Assembly (NCBI GenBank): GCA_947472795.1
Contig: CANJBL010000003.1
Span: 1-64,000 of the forward strand
Direction: 5' to 3'
Origin: Fidelibacterota bacterium
GTDB taxonomy: Bacteria; Pseudomonadota; Alphaproteobacteria; Rhodospirillales; Rhodospirillaceae
DNA: 64,000 nt
The translations under genes were made by a program, and so were the position numbers. Position 1 is the first letter of the stretch. Every line of letters starts with the position of its first letter. The notes under the pieces were generated by a model. It was given only the letters and a program-made list of their open reading frames with translations, was not told where the DNA came from and searched no databases. Positions 52,096 through 60,402 of this stretch are shown here, piece by piece.

Positions 52096-53145
52096 ATGAG
52101 CAACACCTCTAAACCCTTCTCGAACGCCATTGTTCAGCCCGGCGAGTGGGAGCCGCACAGCGCCGTCTGGTCCGCCTGGCCCAGCCATGCCGATTTGTGG
52201 CTGGAGGACTTGGAGCCGGCGCGCGCGCAAGTGGCGGCGCTGTTCAGGGCGATCGCGGATGTGGACGGCGCCGGCAAACCACGCGGCGAGACTTTGAAGA
52301 TCCTGGCCTGTGGCGATGAGGCGGTGGCCTCGGCGCGAGCGGCTTTGGCGAGTGCGGGCGCGGACATCATTCCGGCGACCTTCGGAGACATCTGGCTGCG
52401 CGATACCGCGCCCATCTTCGTGCGTAAAGGCCGGGACCTGGGTGCTGTCTGTTTCAAGTTCAACGGCTGGGGCGGGAAGTATGTGCTGGACGGCGACGAC
52501 GGCGTGGCCGCCTTCGTGGCCAAGACGTCCAATGTGCCGGCGACAACCAATGCCTGGGTGCTGGAAGGCGGCTCAATCGACTCCGATGGGTTGGGCACGT
52601 GCCTGACCACGCGCCAATGTCTTCTGAACGAGAACCGCAATCCGACGCTGACTCAAGCGGATATCGAGCAGCGTCTGCGCGACGGGCTTGGCCTTCATAA
52701 ACTGATCTGGCTGGGTGATGGGCTCGCCAACGACCACACCGACGGCCATGTGGACAATATCGCCCGCTTCATCGCGCCCGGCGTGGTGATGTGCATGGAG
52801 CCCTCGGGCTCGGACGATCCCAATCGCGACGCCTTGAAGACCATCATCGCCGACCTGAAGGTTGCGACGGACGTGAACGGCCGCAAGCTGGAAGTGGTGA
52901 CTGTACCCTCGCCGGGGCGCATCGAAGACGAGGACGGCGAGATCATTCCCGCCAGCTCCATGAACTTCTATATTGGCAACACGACTGTCGTCGTACCGCT
53001 GTACGGTGCGGCGACGGACGACGCAGCCGTGTCGGCCATCGCGAAGGCCTTCCCGGGACGCAAGACCATTGGTCTGCCGGCGGGCCACGTGATCACCGGC
53101 GGCGGATCGTTCCACTGCATCACCCAGCAACAGCCTCGGGTTTGA
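52096..53145 (+). CDS. aguA: Agmatine deiminase AguA
   Basis: A 349-residue protein of the peptidyl-arginine-deiminase-like family. It hydrolyses agmatine to N-carbamoylputrescine and ammonia. Visible are EPHSAVWSAWPSHADLW at the start, FGDIWLRDTAPIFV, WVLEGGSIDSDGLGTCLTT, NDHTDGHVDNIARF and the nucleophile Cys341 in GGGSFHCITQQQ. The AguB gene begins 10 bases later, so agmatine goes to putrescine in two steps. Confidence 0.95.
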   Translation: MSNTSKPFSNAIVQPGEWEPHSAVWSAWPSHADLWLEDLEPARAQVAALFRAIADVDGAGKPRGETLKILACGDEAVASARAALASAGADIIPATFGDIWLRDTAPIFVRKGRDLGAVCFKFNGWGGKYVLDGDDGVAAFVAKTSNVPATTNAWVLEGGSIDSDGLGTCLTTRQCLLNENRNPTLTQADIEQRLRDGLGLHKLIWLGDGLANDHTDGHVDNIARFIAPGVVMCMEPSGSDDPNRDALKTIIADLKVATDVNGRKLEVVTVPSPGRIEDEDGEIIPASSMNFYIGNTTVVVPLYGAATDDAAVSAIAKAFPGRKTIGLPAGHVITGGGSFHCITQQQPRV

Positions 53146-53155
53146 GGACAGAGCG

Positions 53156-54004
53156 ATGAGCAAGATCAAAGTCGCGGCCATACAGTGCGCCTTCTCCGAC
53201 AACATGGCGGAGAACATCGACCGCATTGCGGGCTTCATCGAAGAGGCGGCGAAGAAAGGCGCGCAAGTGATCCTGCCGCCGGAACTTCTGCAAGGGCACT
53301 ACTTCTGCCGCGAGGAGAAGGAAGCGCACTTCGACACAGCCTTTCCCGCCGACAGCCATCCCGTCGTCATGAAGCTCGCACCCTTGGCCAAGAAGCTGGG
53401 CGTGGCCATTCCGGCTTCCATCTTCGAGCGCGACGCGCATCACTTCTATAACAGCCTGGCGATGATCGACGCCGACGGCACGGTGCTTGGCGTCTATCGC
53501 AAGAGCCACATTCCGGACGGACCAGGCTATGAAGAGAAGTTCTACTTCCGCCCGGGCAACACGGGCTTCAAGGTGTGGAGCACAAAGTTCGGCAAGATCG
53601 GCGTGGGCATCTGCTGGGATCAATGGTTCCCCGAAGCCGCGCGCGCCATGATGCTGCTGGGCGCGGACCTATTGTTCTACCCCACGGCCATCGGCTCGGA
53701 GCCGGACAATACGGAGCTGGACACCAAGGACCTGTGGCAGCGGGCCATGATCGGTCACGCCGTGTCGAATGTGGTGCCGGTGATCGCGGCCAATCGCATC
53801 GGCAACGAACACGGCCAGATTTTCTACGGCTCATCCTTCATCGCCAACCATCGCGGCGACAAGGTGGCGGAGTTGGGCCGGAATGATACGGGCATCCTTT
53901 CCGCCGAGTTCGACATCGCCGAAGTGCGCCGCAACCGCGCTGCCTTCGGCTTTTTCCGCGACCGCCGCCCGGACCTTTACGGCATCCTCGCTACAGATAA
54001 GTAG
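53156..54004 (+). CDS. aguB: N-carbamoylputrescine amidase AguB
   Basis: A 282-residue nitrilase-superfamily enzyme with the Glu-Lys-Cys triad: Glu43 in LPPELLQGHYF, Lys116 in YRKSHIPDGPGYEEKFYF and Cys153 in GVGICWDQWFPEAARAM. It releases putrescine, CO2 and ammonia from N-carbamoylputrescine. It is the second gene of the agu operon and ends head to head against the esterase gene (stop codons adjacent). Confidence 0.95.
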   Translation: MSKIKVAAIQCAFSDNMAENIDRIAGFIEEAAKKGAQVILPPELLQGHYFCREEKEAHFDTAFPADSHPVVMKLAPLAKKLGVAIPASIFERDAHHFYNSLAMIDADGTVLGVYRKSHIPDGPGYEEKFYFRPGNTGFKVWSTKFGKIGVGICWDQWFPEAARAMMLLGADLLFYPTAIGSEPDNTELDTKDLWQRAMIGHAVSNVVPVIAANRIGNEHGQIFYGSSFIANHRGDKVAELGRNDTGILSAEFDIAEVRRNRAAFGFFRDRRPDLYGILATDK

Positions 54005-54916
54005 TCAGGCGTTCTCTACGCCGGAGAGGAAAGCGAGGATATCCTTGCGCAGGTTGGCCTTGGCGGCGCTCTCGGGAAAATTCAAGAAGGCGTGGATGGC
54101 GCTGGGGTAAACCTTGGCCATGACCGTGTGCCCTTCGTCTTTGAGCCGCTCTTCATAAATTTTTTGAGACGCGAGAAGCGGGTCCGCATCGCCGCAAGCC
54201 AGCAGGCACGGCGGATGTTTGGTGAAGGTGACATCCATAGGCGTGATGGCATGGTCGGCATCGACCACCTTGGCCAGTGCGCCAGGGCCGGCATAAGAGA
54301 TGAGCATGGTATCGCCCGCTGGCACCGAGCCATTGAGACAGGTCTTACGGTCGAGCACGCCATAGATGGATGTGACGCTCAGAACCTTCGGCAGATCGCG
54401 CGGTTTGAATGCGGTGCCGATGGGCGCCATCAGCTCCGGGTTTTGAATGAGAAGGCCGGCCATGACCGCCAAGTTGCCGCCGGCGGAATCGCCCACGAGA
54501 TGCACGGCTTTGGTGTCCGGATAGTGATCGCGGATGAACGCGAGCGCCTTGAAGACCGCGCGCAGGATGATGGGGTGCGGGTCTTCGGGCGCTTTCGGGT
54601 ATTCGACGTTGAAGATGTCGTGGCCGGCCTCGGCGAGAAAGAGGAGGTCGTGGCTGTAGGTATCGGTGGTGCCCATCATCCAGCCGCCGCCGTGGAAGAA
54701 CACGACCGGTGCGCGCTTCTTCACTTTGGGATCGGCGTAAAGAAAATCGAGGGTCTCGTCGCGATGCGTGCCGTAGCGGACCGTCTTCCAGCCTTCAGGT
54801 TGGAAACCGCGCGTCATGCGCAGCACGCCCGTGAGCGCGCCCAGGATCATCCGCGAACTTGCGACAGTGATGTGCTGGCCGAGGGTGAGAATGCCGGCTT
54901 TGGTGTGTCGTGCCAT
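54005..54916 (-). CDS. Alpha/beta-hydrolase of the hormone-sensitive-lipase type
   Basis: A 303-residue esterase-like protein. The oxyanion motif is FFHGGGWMMG, the nucleophile Ser is in VGDSAGGNLAV, the Asp is in LACGDADPLLASQ and the His in SAIHAFLNFPE. No signal peptide is evident. Substrates are probably small acyl esters. It lies 17 bases after the M19 dipeptidase stop on the same strand and may share its transcript. Confidence 0.88.
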   Translation of the reverse strand: MARHTKAGILTLGQHITVASSRMILGALTGVLRMTRGFQPEGWKTVRYGTHRDETLDFLYADPKVKKRAPVVFFHGGGWMMGTTDTYSHDLLFLAEAGHDIFNVEYPKAPEDPHPIILRAVFKALAFIRDHYPDTKAVHLVGDSAGGNLAVMAGLLIQNPELMAPIGTAFKPRDLPKVLSVTSIYGVLDRKTCLNGSVPAGDTMLISYAGPGALAKVVDADHAITPMDVTFTKHPPCLLACGDADPLLASQKIYEERLKDEGHTVMAKVYPSAIHAFLNFPESAAKANLRKDILAFLSGVENA

Positions 54917-54933
54917 AACCCGAACGCGTGACC

Positions 54934-56196
54934 TTACTTCTTGGCGGTCTTCAAGGAAGCGGAGACACGCTCTACGTCCGCCATGACGCGCAGCAGATTG
55001 CCGCCCCAGATCTTTCCGATCTGCTCCTCAGTATAGCCGCGCTTCACCAGTTCCAAAGTGACATTGAAGGCGTCGCCGGCGCTGTTGAAGCCGTCGATAC
55101 CGCCGCCGCCGTTGAAGTCCGAGGCAATACCAACGTGGTCGACGCCCATACGTTTCACGGCGTAGTCGATATGGTCGGCGAGGTCTTTCACGCTGGCGCG
55201 CGGCCACTTCTTGTTGATCTCGGCCATCTTTGCGTCATAGGCCTTGGTTTGCTCGGCCGACATGCGGGCCTGATCGCCGGGTTCTTTCAAGCCCATCTCC
55301 GTGTTGAGGGCGGTGATGGCGGCGGTCTTTTCCTTGGGGATGGCGCGCATGTAGCTGTCGAAGGCGACGATCTGGGCGACGCCGTTGTTTTTCTTGATGC
55401 CGTCAAGCGCCGCATCGGAGAGGTTGCGCGGGTGGTCATAGATCGCCTTCACGGCGGAATGGCTGGCGATGATCGGCGCTTTCGAGGCCGTCAGCATGTC
55501 GAGCGTGGATTTGTCGGAGGAGTGCGAGACATCCACCATGATGCCGAGCTCGTTCAAGCGCTGGACCACCTGCTTACCGAGCGGGGAAAGGCCGTTGTGC
55601 TCGGCGGCGGGCTCACCCTGTTTGGGCTGCGCTGAGTCGGCAAGGTCGTTGTGGCCGTTGTGCACAAGACCAAGGTAGCGCGCGCCGTAGTCGTGGAACT
55701 GGTCGAGCAGGCGCAGGTCCTTGCCCATGGGCCAACCGTTCTCAAAACCAATGAGCGCGATTTTCTTGCCGGCGGCGTGGATGCGCCGTGCATCGCCAGC
55801 CGTGTACGCCAGTTCGATTTTGTCGGGGTACATCTGGTCGGCCATCTTGTGGATGGCGGAGAACTTGTTGAAGGCTTCCGAGAGCGCCTTGGCATATCCG
55901 ATGGTGTTGCGCTCGCCCTGGCCGACGTAGACGATGAAGAACACCCCGTCCATGCCGCCGCTGACCATCTCGGGCAGATGCACCTGCTGACCGCGCGGGC
56001 CGGGCTTCATCATGTCGTAGGCGTCGGTGGAGAAATTGGCGGGGATATCGACGTGGGTGTCGATGGTGATGATCTTGTCGTGGATGGCGTGGGCGCGGGC
56101 GAGAAGCGCCGCATCGCTCTCGGCGGCTTGTACAGCACCGGAAGCCAGAAGTGTGGCAAGCAAAAGCAGGTTGGCGAAAAGTATCCGGTGGATCAT
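54934..56196 (-). CDS. Secreted membrane-dipeptidase-type metallopeptidase (M19)
   Basis: A protein of about 420 residues with a signal peptide (MIHRILFANLLLLATLLASGAVQA). Metal-ligand motifs of family M19 are TIDTHVDIPANF, GLVHNGHNDLADS, MVDVSHSSDKS and IASHSAVKAIYDHPRNL. The C-terminal DHVGIASDFNGGGGIDGF is also typical. It cleaves dipeptides, including D-amino-acid types in related enzymes, in the periplasm. ATG 56196 is used because it opens the signal peptide. Confidence 0.9.
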   Translation of the reverse strand: MIHRILFANLLLLATLLASGAVQAAESDAALLARAHAIHDKIITIDTHVDIPANFSTDAYDMMKPGPRGQQVHLPEMVSGGMDGVFFIVYVGQGERNTIGYAKALSEAFNKFSAIHKMADQMYPDKIELAYTAGDARRIHAAGKKIALIGFENGWPMGKDLRLLDQFHDYGARYLGLVHNGHNDLADSAQPKQGEPAAEHNGLSPLGKQVVQRLNELGIMVDVSHSSDKSTLDMLTASKAPIIASHSAVKAIYDHPRNLSDAALDGIKKNNGVAQIVAFDSYMRAIPKEKTAAITALNTEMGLKEPGDQARMSAEQTKAYDAKMAEINKKWPRASVKDLADHIDYAVKRMGVDHVGIASDFNGGGGIDGFNSAGDAFNVTLELVKRGYTEEQIGKIWGGNLLRVMADVERVSASLKTAKK

Positions 56197-56292
56197 GGCA
56201 TCCCCCAATATGAAAGGTCCGCGAAGCGCCATGATAGCGCCCGCGCGCTGGTAGCCGTCATTGAAAAGATGCCGCAGAATCGGACGTTTTTA

Positions 56293-56316
56293 CGAAATAT
56301 CGGTTTAAATATCTCG
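56293..56316. promoter_or_regulatory. Candidate molybdenum-responsive (ModE-type) operator
   Basis: CGAAATAT (56293-56300) and ATATCTCG (56309-56316) form an inverted repeat with one mismatch and an eight-base spacer, 44 bases before the modA ATG. It resembles the TATA-rich Mo boxes that ModE proteins bind, but no modE gene is in the window. Confidence 0.35.
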
Positions 56317-56359
56317 TGCGGCTCTCCATTATGACGCCTCAGTTCAATCGGAGGACGAC

Positions 56360-57130
56360 ATGCGGACGTATCTGGCAACGGCGCTCTTCGCTGTGTGGGC
56401 GGTGGTGTTTGCCGGTGCGGCCTGCGCGCAAGGTTCCGACAAGCTCGTCATTTTCGCGGCCTCCAGCCTGACCGAAGCCATGAACGATGTTGGCGAGGCC
56501 TATGCCAAGACCGGCAAGCCCAAGCCGGTGTTCTCCTTCGCGGCAAGCTCGGCCTTAGCCAAGCAGATCGAGAACGGTGCGCCGGCAGCCATGTTCGTCT
56601 CGGCCGATGAGATGTGGATGGACTATCTCTCCCAACACAAGCTGGTTATCGCCGACACTCGGGTATCGTTTCTGGGCAATACACTGGTGCTGGTAGCCCC
56701 GGCGGACAGGCCGCTGCATCTCACCATCGGCCCCAACTTTCCATTGGCGAAAAGTATAGGCACAGGAAAGCTGTCGCTGGCCGATCCCGATGCTGTGCCG
56801 GCCGGCAAGTACGCCAAAGCGGCGCTGGAAAGCCTCGGGGTGTGGAAATCAGTGGAAGCGAATGTCATACGCGGCGAGAACGTGCGCAGCGCGCTGGCCT
56901 TTGTGGAACGCGGTGAAGCAGCCGCCGGCATTGTCTACAGCACCGACGCAGCGCTGACGCAGAAAGTCGCGGTGGTCGGCGCTTTCCCCGAGACGAGTTA
57001 TCCGCCCATCTCCTATCCGTTGGCCATTGTCGCGGGGCATGACACACCTGCGGCGCGCGCCTTCCGGGATTTCATGCTGGGCGATGCAGCCAAGGCTGTT
57101 TATCGTAAGTACGGCTTCGCGGTGAAATGA
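56360..57130 (+). CDS. modA: Molybdate ABC transporter substrate-binding protein ModA
   Basis: A 256-residue periplasmic protein with a signal peptide (MRTYLATALFAVWAVVFAGAACAQ). ModA features are LVIFAASSLTEAMNDVGEAY, FSFAASSALAKQIENGAPAAMFVSAD, NTLVLVAP and the late GIVYSTDAAL. It binds molybdate or tungstate. GGAGG precedes the ATG. It begins the modABC operon, separated from modB by about 30 bases. Confidence 0.95.
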   Translation: MRTYLATALFAVWAVVFAGAACAQGSDKLVIFAASSLTEAMNDVGEAYAKTGKPKPVFSFAASSALAKQIENGAPAAMFVSADEMWMDYLSQHKLVIADTRVSFLGNTLVLVAPADRPLHLTIGPNFPLAKSIGTGKLSLADPDAVPAGKYAKAALESLGVWKSVEANVIRGENVRSALAFVERGEAAAGIVYSTDAALTQKVAVVGAFPETSYPPISYPLAIVAGHDTPAARAFRDFMLGDAAKAVYRKYGFAVK

Positions 57131-57160
57131 TCGACGCGGCAGCCGGGGACTTTCGCACGT

Positions 57161-57862
57161 ATGTTTGAACTCTCGCCCGCGGAATGGGAGGCGGTATACC
57201 TCAGCCTGAAGGTCGGGCTGTGGAGTACCTTGGCCAGCTTACCGCTGGGCTTCGTGCTGGCTTACGTATTGGCGCGCGTTCAATTCCCTTTGAAGAGTCT
57301 GCTCAGCGGCATTGTGTACATGCCGTTGGTCCTGCCGCCGGTGGTGACGGGTTTCATGCTGCTGCTGTTCTTCGGCACGCGCGGGCCGGGCGGCAAATTC
57401 CTGAGCGATGTGTTTGGCATCACCATTGCATTCCGGTGGACGGGCGCGGCTGTTGCGGCGGCGGTGATGGGGTTGCCGTTGATGGTGCGCGCCATGCGGC
57501 TGTCCATCGAAGCTGTCGATCGGCGCCTGGAACTGGCCGCGCGCACGCTGGGCGCTACTTGGTGGGGCACGTTCTTTACGGTGACATTACCGCTGTCGCT
57601 GCCGGGCATCATCGCCGGCGCGGTGCTGTCGTTTGCAAAAAGTTTCGGCGAGTTCGGCGCCACCATCACCTTCGTCTCCAACATCCCGGGCGAGACACGC
57701 ACGCTGCCGATCGCCATCTATAGCTTCTTGCAATCGCCGGGCAACGAAGGGCCCGCCGTTCGTTTGGCGGTGCTGTCGGTGATTGTCTCCATGGCGGCCA
57801 TCATTGGCGCCGAGTGGGTTGAGGGCCGCGTGCAGAAGCGCCTCAAAGTGGGCGCGCCATGA
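57161..57862 (+). CDS. modB: Molybdate ABC transporter permease ModB
   Basis: A 233-residue inner-membrane protein with about six membrane segments. The family stretches VYMPLVLPPVVTGFMLLLFFG and the EAA-loop region ELAARTLGATWWGTFFTVTLPLSLPGIIAGAVLSFAKSFGEFGATI (the coupling site to ModC) are clear. It forms the molybdate channel. Stop overlaps the modC start by four bases (ATGA). Confidence 0.95.
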   Translation: MFELSPAEWEAVYLSLKVGLWSTLASLPLGFVLAYVLARVQFPLKSLLSGIVYMPLVLPPVVTGFMLLLFFGTRGPGGKFLSDVFGITIAFRWTGAAVAAAVMGLPLMVRAMRLSIEAVDRRLELAARTLGATWWGTFFTVTLPLSLPGIIAGAVLSFAKSFGEFGATITFVSNIPGETRTLPIAIYSFLQSPGNEGPAVRLAVLSVIVSMAAIIGAEWVEGRVQKRLKVGAP

Positions 57863-58500
57863 GCTTCGAGGTGGATATCGACGTGCGCTACGAAAGCTTC
57901 GCCGTGGCCGCGGCTTTTCAAGCAGGGCCCGGCATCACGGCGCTCTTCGGGACGTCGGGCGCGGGCAAGACCACGATCCTCAATGCCATCGCCGGTGTTG
58001 TGAAACCACAGCGCGGGCGCATCGCCGCCGATGGTCAGGTGCTGTTTGATTCAAACACGGGCGTGAACCTGAAACCGGAAGCGCGGCGCATTGGTTATAT
58101 CTTCCAGGATGCGCGGCTGTTTCCGCATATGAACGTGCAGAGCAACCTGCTCTACGGCTATCGCCGCACCGCCGGTACGCGCTATGCCGAGCCCGACGCT
58201 ATCATCGCGCTTCTGGGGCTTGGTCATCTCCTGAACCGCAAACCCTCATCACTCTCGGGCGGCGAACAGCAGCGCGTGGCCATCGGGCGCGCGATCCTGG
58301 CGAGCCCGCGTCTGTTGCTGATGGATGAACCGCTGGCCTCATTGGACGACGCCCGCAAGGTAGAGATACTGCCCTATATCGAGCGGCTTCGCGACGAACT
58401 GAAGATTCCCATCCTGTATGTCACGCACGCGCGCGCGGAAGTGGATCGCCTGGCGCAGGCGGTGGTCACTGTGGAAAATGGACGGGTGAAAGTAGCCTGA
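57859..58500 (+). CDS. modC: Molybdate ABC transporter ATPase ModC (short form)
   Basis: A 213-residue ABC ATPase with Walker A FGTSGAGKTTILNAI, signature LSGGEQQRVAIGRAIL and Walker B LLMDEPLASLDDARK. Family members of about 350 residues carry a C-terminal TOBE/MOP domain that binds molybdate; this one ends after the ATPase at VENGRVKVA, so it lacks that domain. It still should energise ModB transport. No frameshift is seen after the stop, so this is a short ModC rather than a broken one, as far as can be told. Confidence 0.92.
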   Translation: MSFEVDIDVRYESFAVAAAFQAGPGITALFGTSGAGKTTILNAIAGVVKPQRGRIAADGQVLFDSNTGVNLKPEARRIGYIFQDARLFPHMNVQSNLLYGYRRTAGTRYAEPDAIIALLGLGHLLNRKPSSLSGGEQQRVAIGRAILASPRLLLMDEPLASLDDARKVEILPYIERLRDELKIPILYVTHARAEVDRLAQAVVTVENGRVKVA

Positions 58501-58516
58501 ACCCTATCCCGCGATG

Positions 58517-58690
58517 TTATTCGGCGGGGACGAGCGCGAGAACGGCGGACAGGGCCATCCCTTTCAAGCGCCGGCGCTTGACGATCTTGGGCATCACCTT
58601 ACGCATGGCCTGCAAAGCCGACTTGGCGGGACGGATCACGCGATTGACGGCGGGAGCGCAGCAGCGGGCCGGGCGAGGAAGGGCGTGCAT
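58517..58690 (-). CDS. Small basic protein, possible
   Basis: A 57-residue frame on the minus strand from ATG 58690, with AAAGGA upstream at about nine bases. It is rich in Arg and Lys (VMPKIVKRRRLKGMALSAVL) and ends in a short hydrophobic stretch. It starts in the non-coding stretch after modC, and its stop lies 17 bases from the modC stop. Unrecognised; small size makes it uncertain. Confidence 0.3.
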   Translation of the reverse strand: MHALPRPARCCAPAVNRVIRPAKSALQAMRKVMPKIVKRRRLKGMALSAVLALVPAE

Positions 58691-58863
58691 GGGCGTCGGT
58701 CCTTTAGTGGTCTTTTTTTAAGCGTCTTTGGTGGACAGCGTCTGCAGCTGGTCTGTTTGTAACGACCAACACGGCAGGACGTTCCCTCCCGGTGCCAGTC
58801 CTCTTCCATCCCTGAAAGGCAGGCCCCGAACCCATCCGCCTCAATGGTTAACGGGCGAGCAAC

Positions 58864-58913
58864 CTATCGGGAAAATGAATTATTTATGTTCATATTATCG
58901 ATAATTCCGATAG
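58864..58913. promoter_or_regulatory. Inverted-repeat region ahead of the LysR gene
   Basis: CTATCGG (58864-58870) is the inverse of CCGATAG (58907-58913), with AT-rich DNA between them (ATTATTTATG, TATTATCG). Inside is also TATC-N9-GATA (58896-58912), which fits the T-N11-A type of site LysR proteins use. It probably holds the promoter and autoregulatory site of the following gene. The rest of the 58691-58863 stretch shows nothing I recognise. Confidence 0.4.
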
Positions 58914-58943
58914 ATTAAGGAAAGCCTACAGGAGCTCCTTCCC

Positions 58944-59804
58944 GTGGATATGGACCAAATCCGCACCTTTCGCGAAGTGGTGGAGCTGGGCAGCTTCATC
59001 CGTGCTGCCGAATCCCTGAACGTCACCCAATCCACCGTCAGCGCCCGCATCAAGGAACTGGAACTGCGCTTAGGTCAGTCCCTGTTTGTGCGCCGTAAAT
59101 CGGGTGTGACCCTCACCACGGCGGGGCGTCGTTTCCAACCTCATGCCGCGACGATGCTGCGCGTGGTGCAGCAGGCGCGCCAGGACATCGCCCTGCCATC
59201 CGAGATGCATGCGTTGTTGAATGTCGGCGGACAGTTCAGTTTGTGGGAGCGCATTCTATCGGAATGGATGGGCTGGTTCCGTGCGGCGCATCCGGACGTG
59301 GCCTTGCGCGCCGAAGTGGGAACACCGGAATCGCTTATGCGTCATCTGGCCGAAGGGATGCTGGATTTTGTGGTGATGTATGCGCCCGAGGCGCGGCCCG
59401 GATTTCAAATCGAGAAGCTCATGGACGAAAGCCTGGTGATGGTGGCCACGCGCCGTGATCACGCCGGCTCCAGCGAAGCGGACTATGTGTTCGTGGACCG
59501 GGGCCCCGACTTCGATAGCTGGCACGGCGATCAGTTCCCGCGTTATACGGCGCCGAGCTTGCACGTAAGCCTGGGCGCGCTGGGCCTGCGTCACATTCTG
59601 GCGCACGGCGGTGCGGGTTACTTCCCCGCGCGCGTGGTGGCCGAAGATATGGCGGCGGGCCGGTTGTTCCCGGTGCGCGGCGCGCCGCAGTTCGTGCGTC
59701 CCGCGCACGTGATTTATCCTATCGATGCCATCAGTCCGGCCCGCACCGCTGCCCTTGAGAGCCTGCGTACGGCGGCGGCTGTTGATGACGCGCTGCTGCT
59801 TTAA
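58944..59804 (+). CDS. LysR family transcriptional regulator
   Basis: A 286-residue LysR protein. The N-terminal winged HTH is IRTFREVVELGSFIRAAESL, then VTQSTVSARIKELELRLGQSLFVRR, followed by a periplasmic-binding-like effector domain. GTG 58944 is preferred, as ACAGGAG lies nine bases upstream; ATG 58950 is also in frame. The effector is unknown. Adjacent modABC might be a target, but there is a separate gap and the genes are not overlapping. Confidence 0.9.
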   Translation: MDMDQIRTFREVVELGSFIRAAESLNVTQSTVSARIKELELRLGQSLFVRRKSGVTLTTAGRRFQPHAATMLRVVQQARQDIALPSEMHALLNVGGQFSLWERILSEWMGWFRAAHPDVALRAEVGTPESLMRHLAEGMLDFVVMYAPEARPGFQIEKLMDESLVMVATRRDHAGSSEADYVFVDRGPDFDSWHGDQFPRYTAPSLHVSLGALGLRHILAHGGAGYFPARVVAEDMAAGRLFPVRGAPQFVRPAHVIYPIDAISPARTAALESLRTAAAVDDALLL

Positions 59805-59837
59805 ATGGGCTGATTTAAGTGGGCCGGTTTAGGTGGA

Positions 59838-60230
59838 TTACTTTTTGCGGCTGGCGAGCAGAGCCCGGGCTTCGGCTTCGTCGATGGTGACGATGCGCTC
59901 GATGACGCACTGGCTGCCGACAGCGGCGCGGTCCACGCGCAGGATATCCTGCTTGCACAACTGACTGATGGACGTGGCCGAGGTGAAACTGCCTTCATCC
60001 TTGAGGCCAGGGCACGCGTTGGCAAGATCGATGCGCTTATAAGCCGGACCAACGGTTTTCAAGAGGATGGTCTTGTCGTCGATGACTCGCCGGTCATCGA
60101 TCTGCTGCAGGGTCACGCACATCTGGGTATCGCCCACGCTATCCCCCGAAGCCGCAAAGACGCGCGGCAGGAAGAGGCCGGCAGCCATCAGCCCGAAGGC
60201 AAAGCGCGTTGCGTATCTTTTTGCTCTCAT
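59838..60230 (-). CDS. Secreted DUF6491-like hypothetical protein
   Basis: A protein of about 130 residues with a signal peptide (RYATRFAFGLMAAGLFLPRVFA). The pattern of CVTLQQIDDRRVIDDKTILLKT, ACPGLKDEGSF and LCKQDILRVDRAAVGSQCVI resembles the small periplasmic DUF6491 family, with paired Cys residues. Its function is unknown. I start it at ATG 60230 because this gives a compact signal peptide; the frame is open 51 bases farther. Confidence 0.6.
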   Translation of the reverse strand: MRAKRYATRFAFGLMAAGLFLPRVFAASGDSVGDTQMCVTLQQIDDRRVIDDKTILLKTVGPAYKRIDLANACPGLKDEGSFTSATSISQLCKQDILRVDRAAVGSQCVIERIVTIDEAEARALLASRKK

Positions 60231-60402
60231 GCAGAGCGTGACCATCTCACTGGCAAAACAAAGACGGGCAGGCCCCCGCACTTCTGTCAGGAACCGCCAG
60301 CCTGGCGATTTACGACTTTAATTGGGGCAAATTTTTGTTGGCAAGCCCAGCAAAACCCCGTTGATCACTGTAATTGCGCTTACGCTGGTGTTTATGGGGC
60401 GC

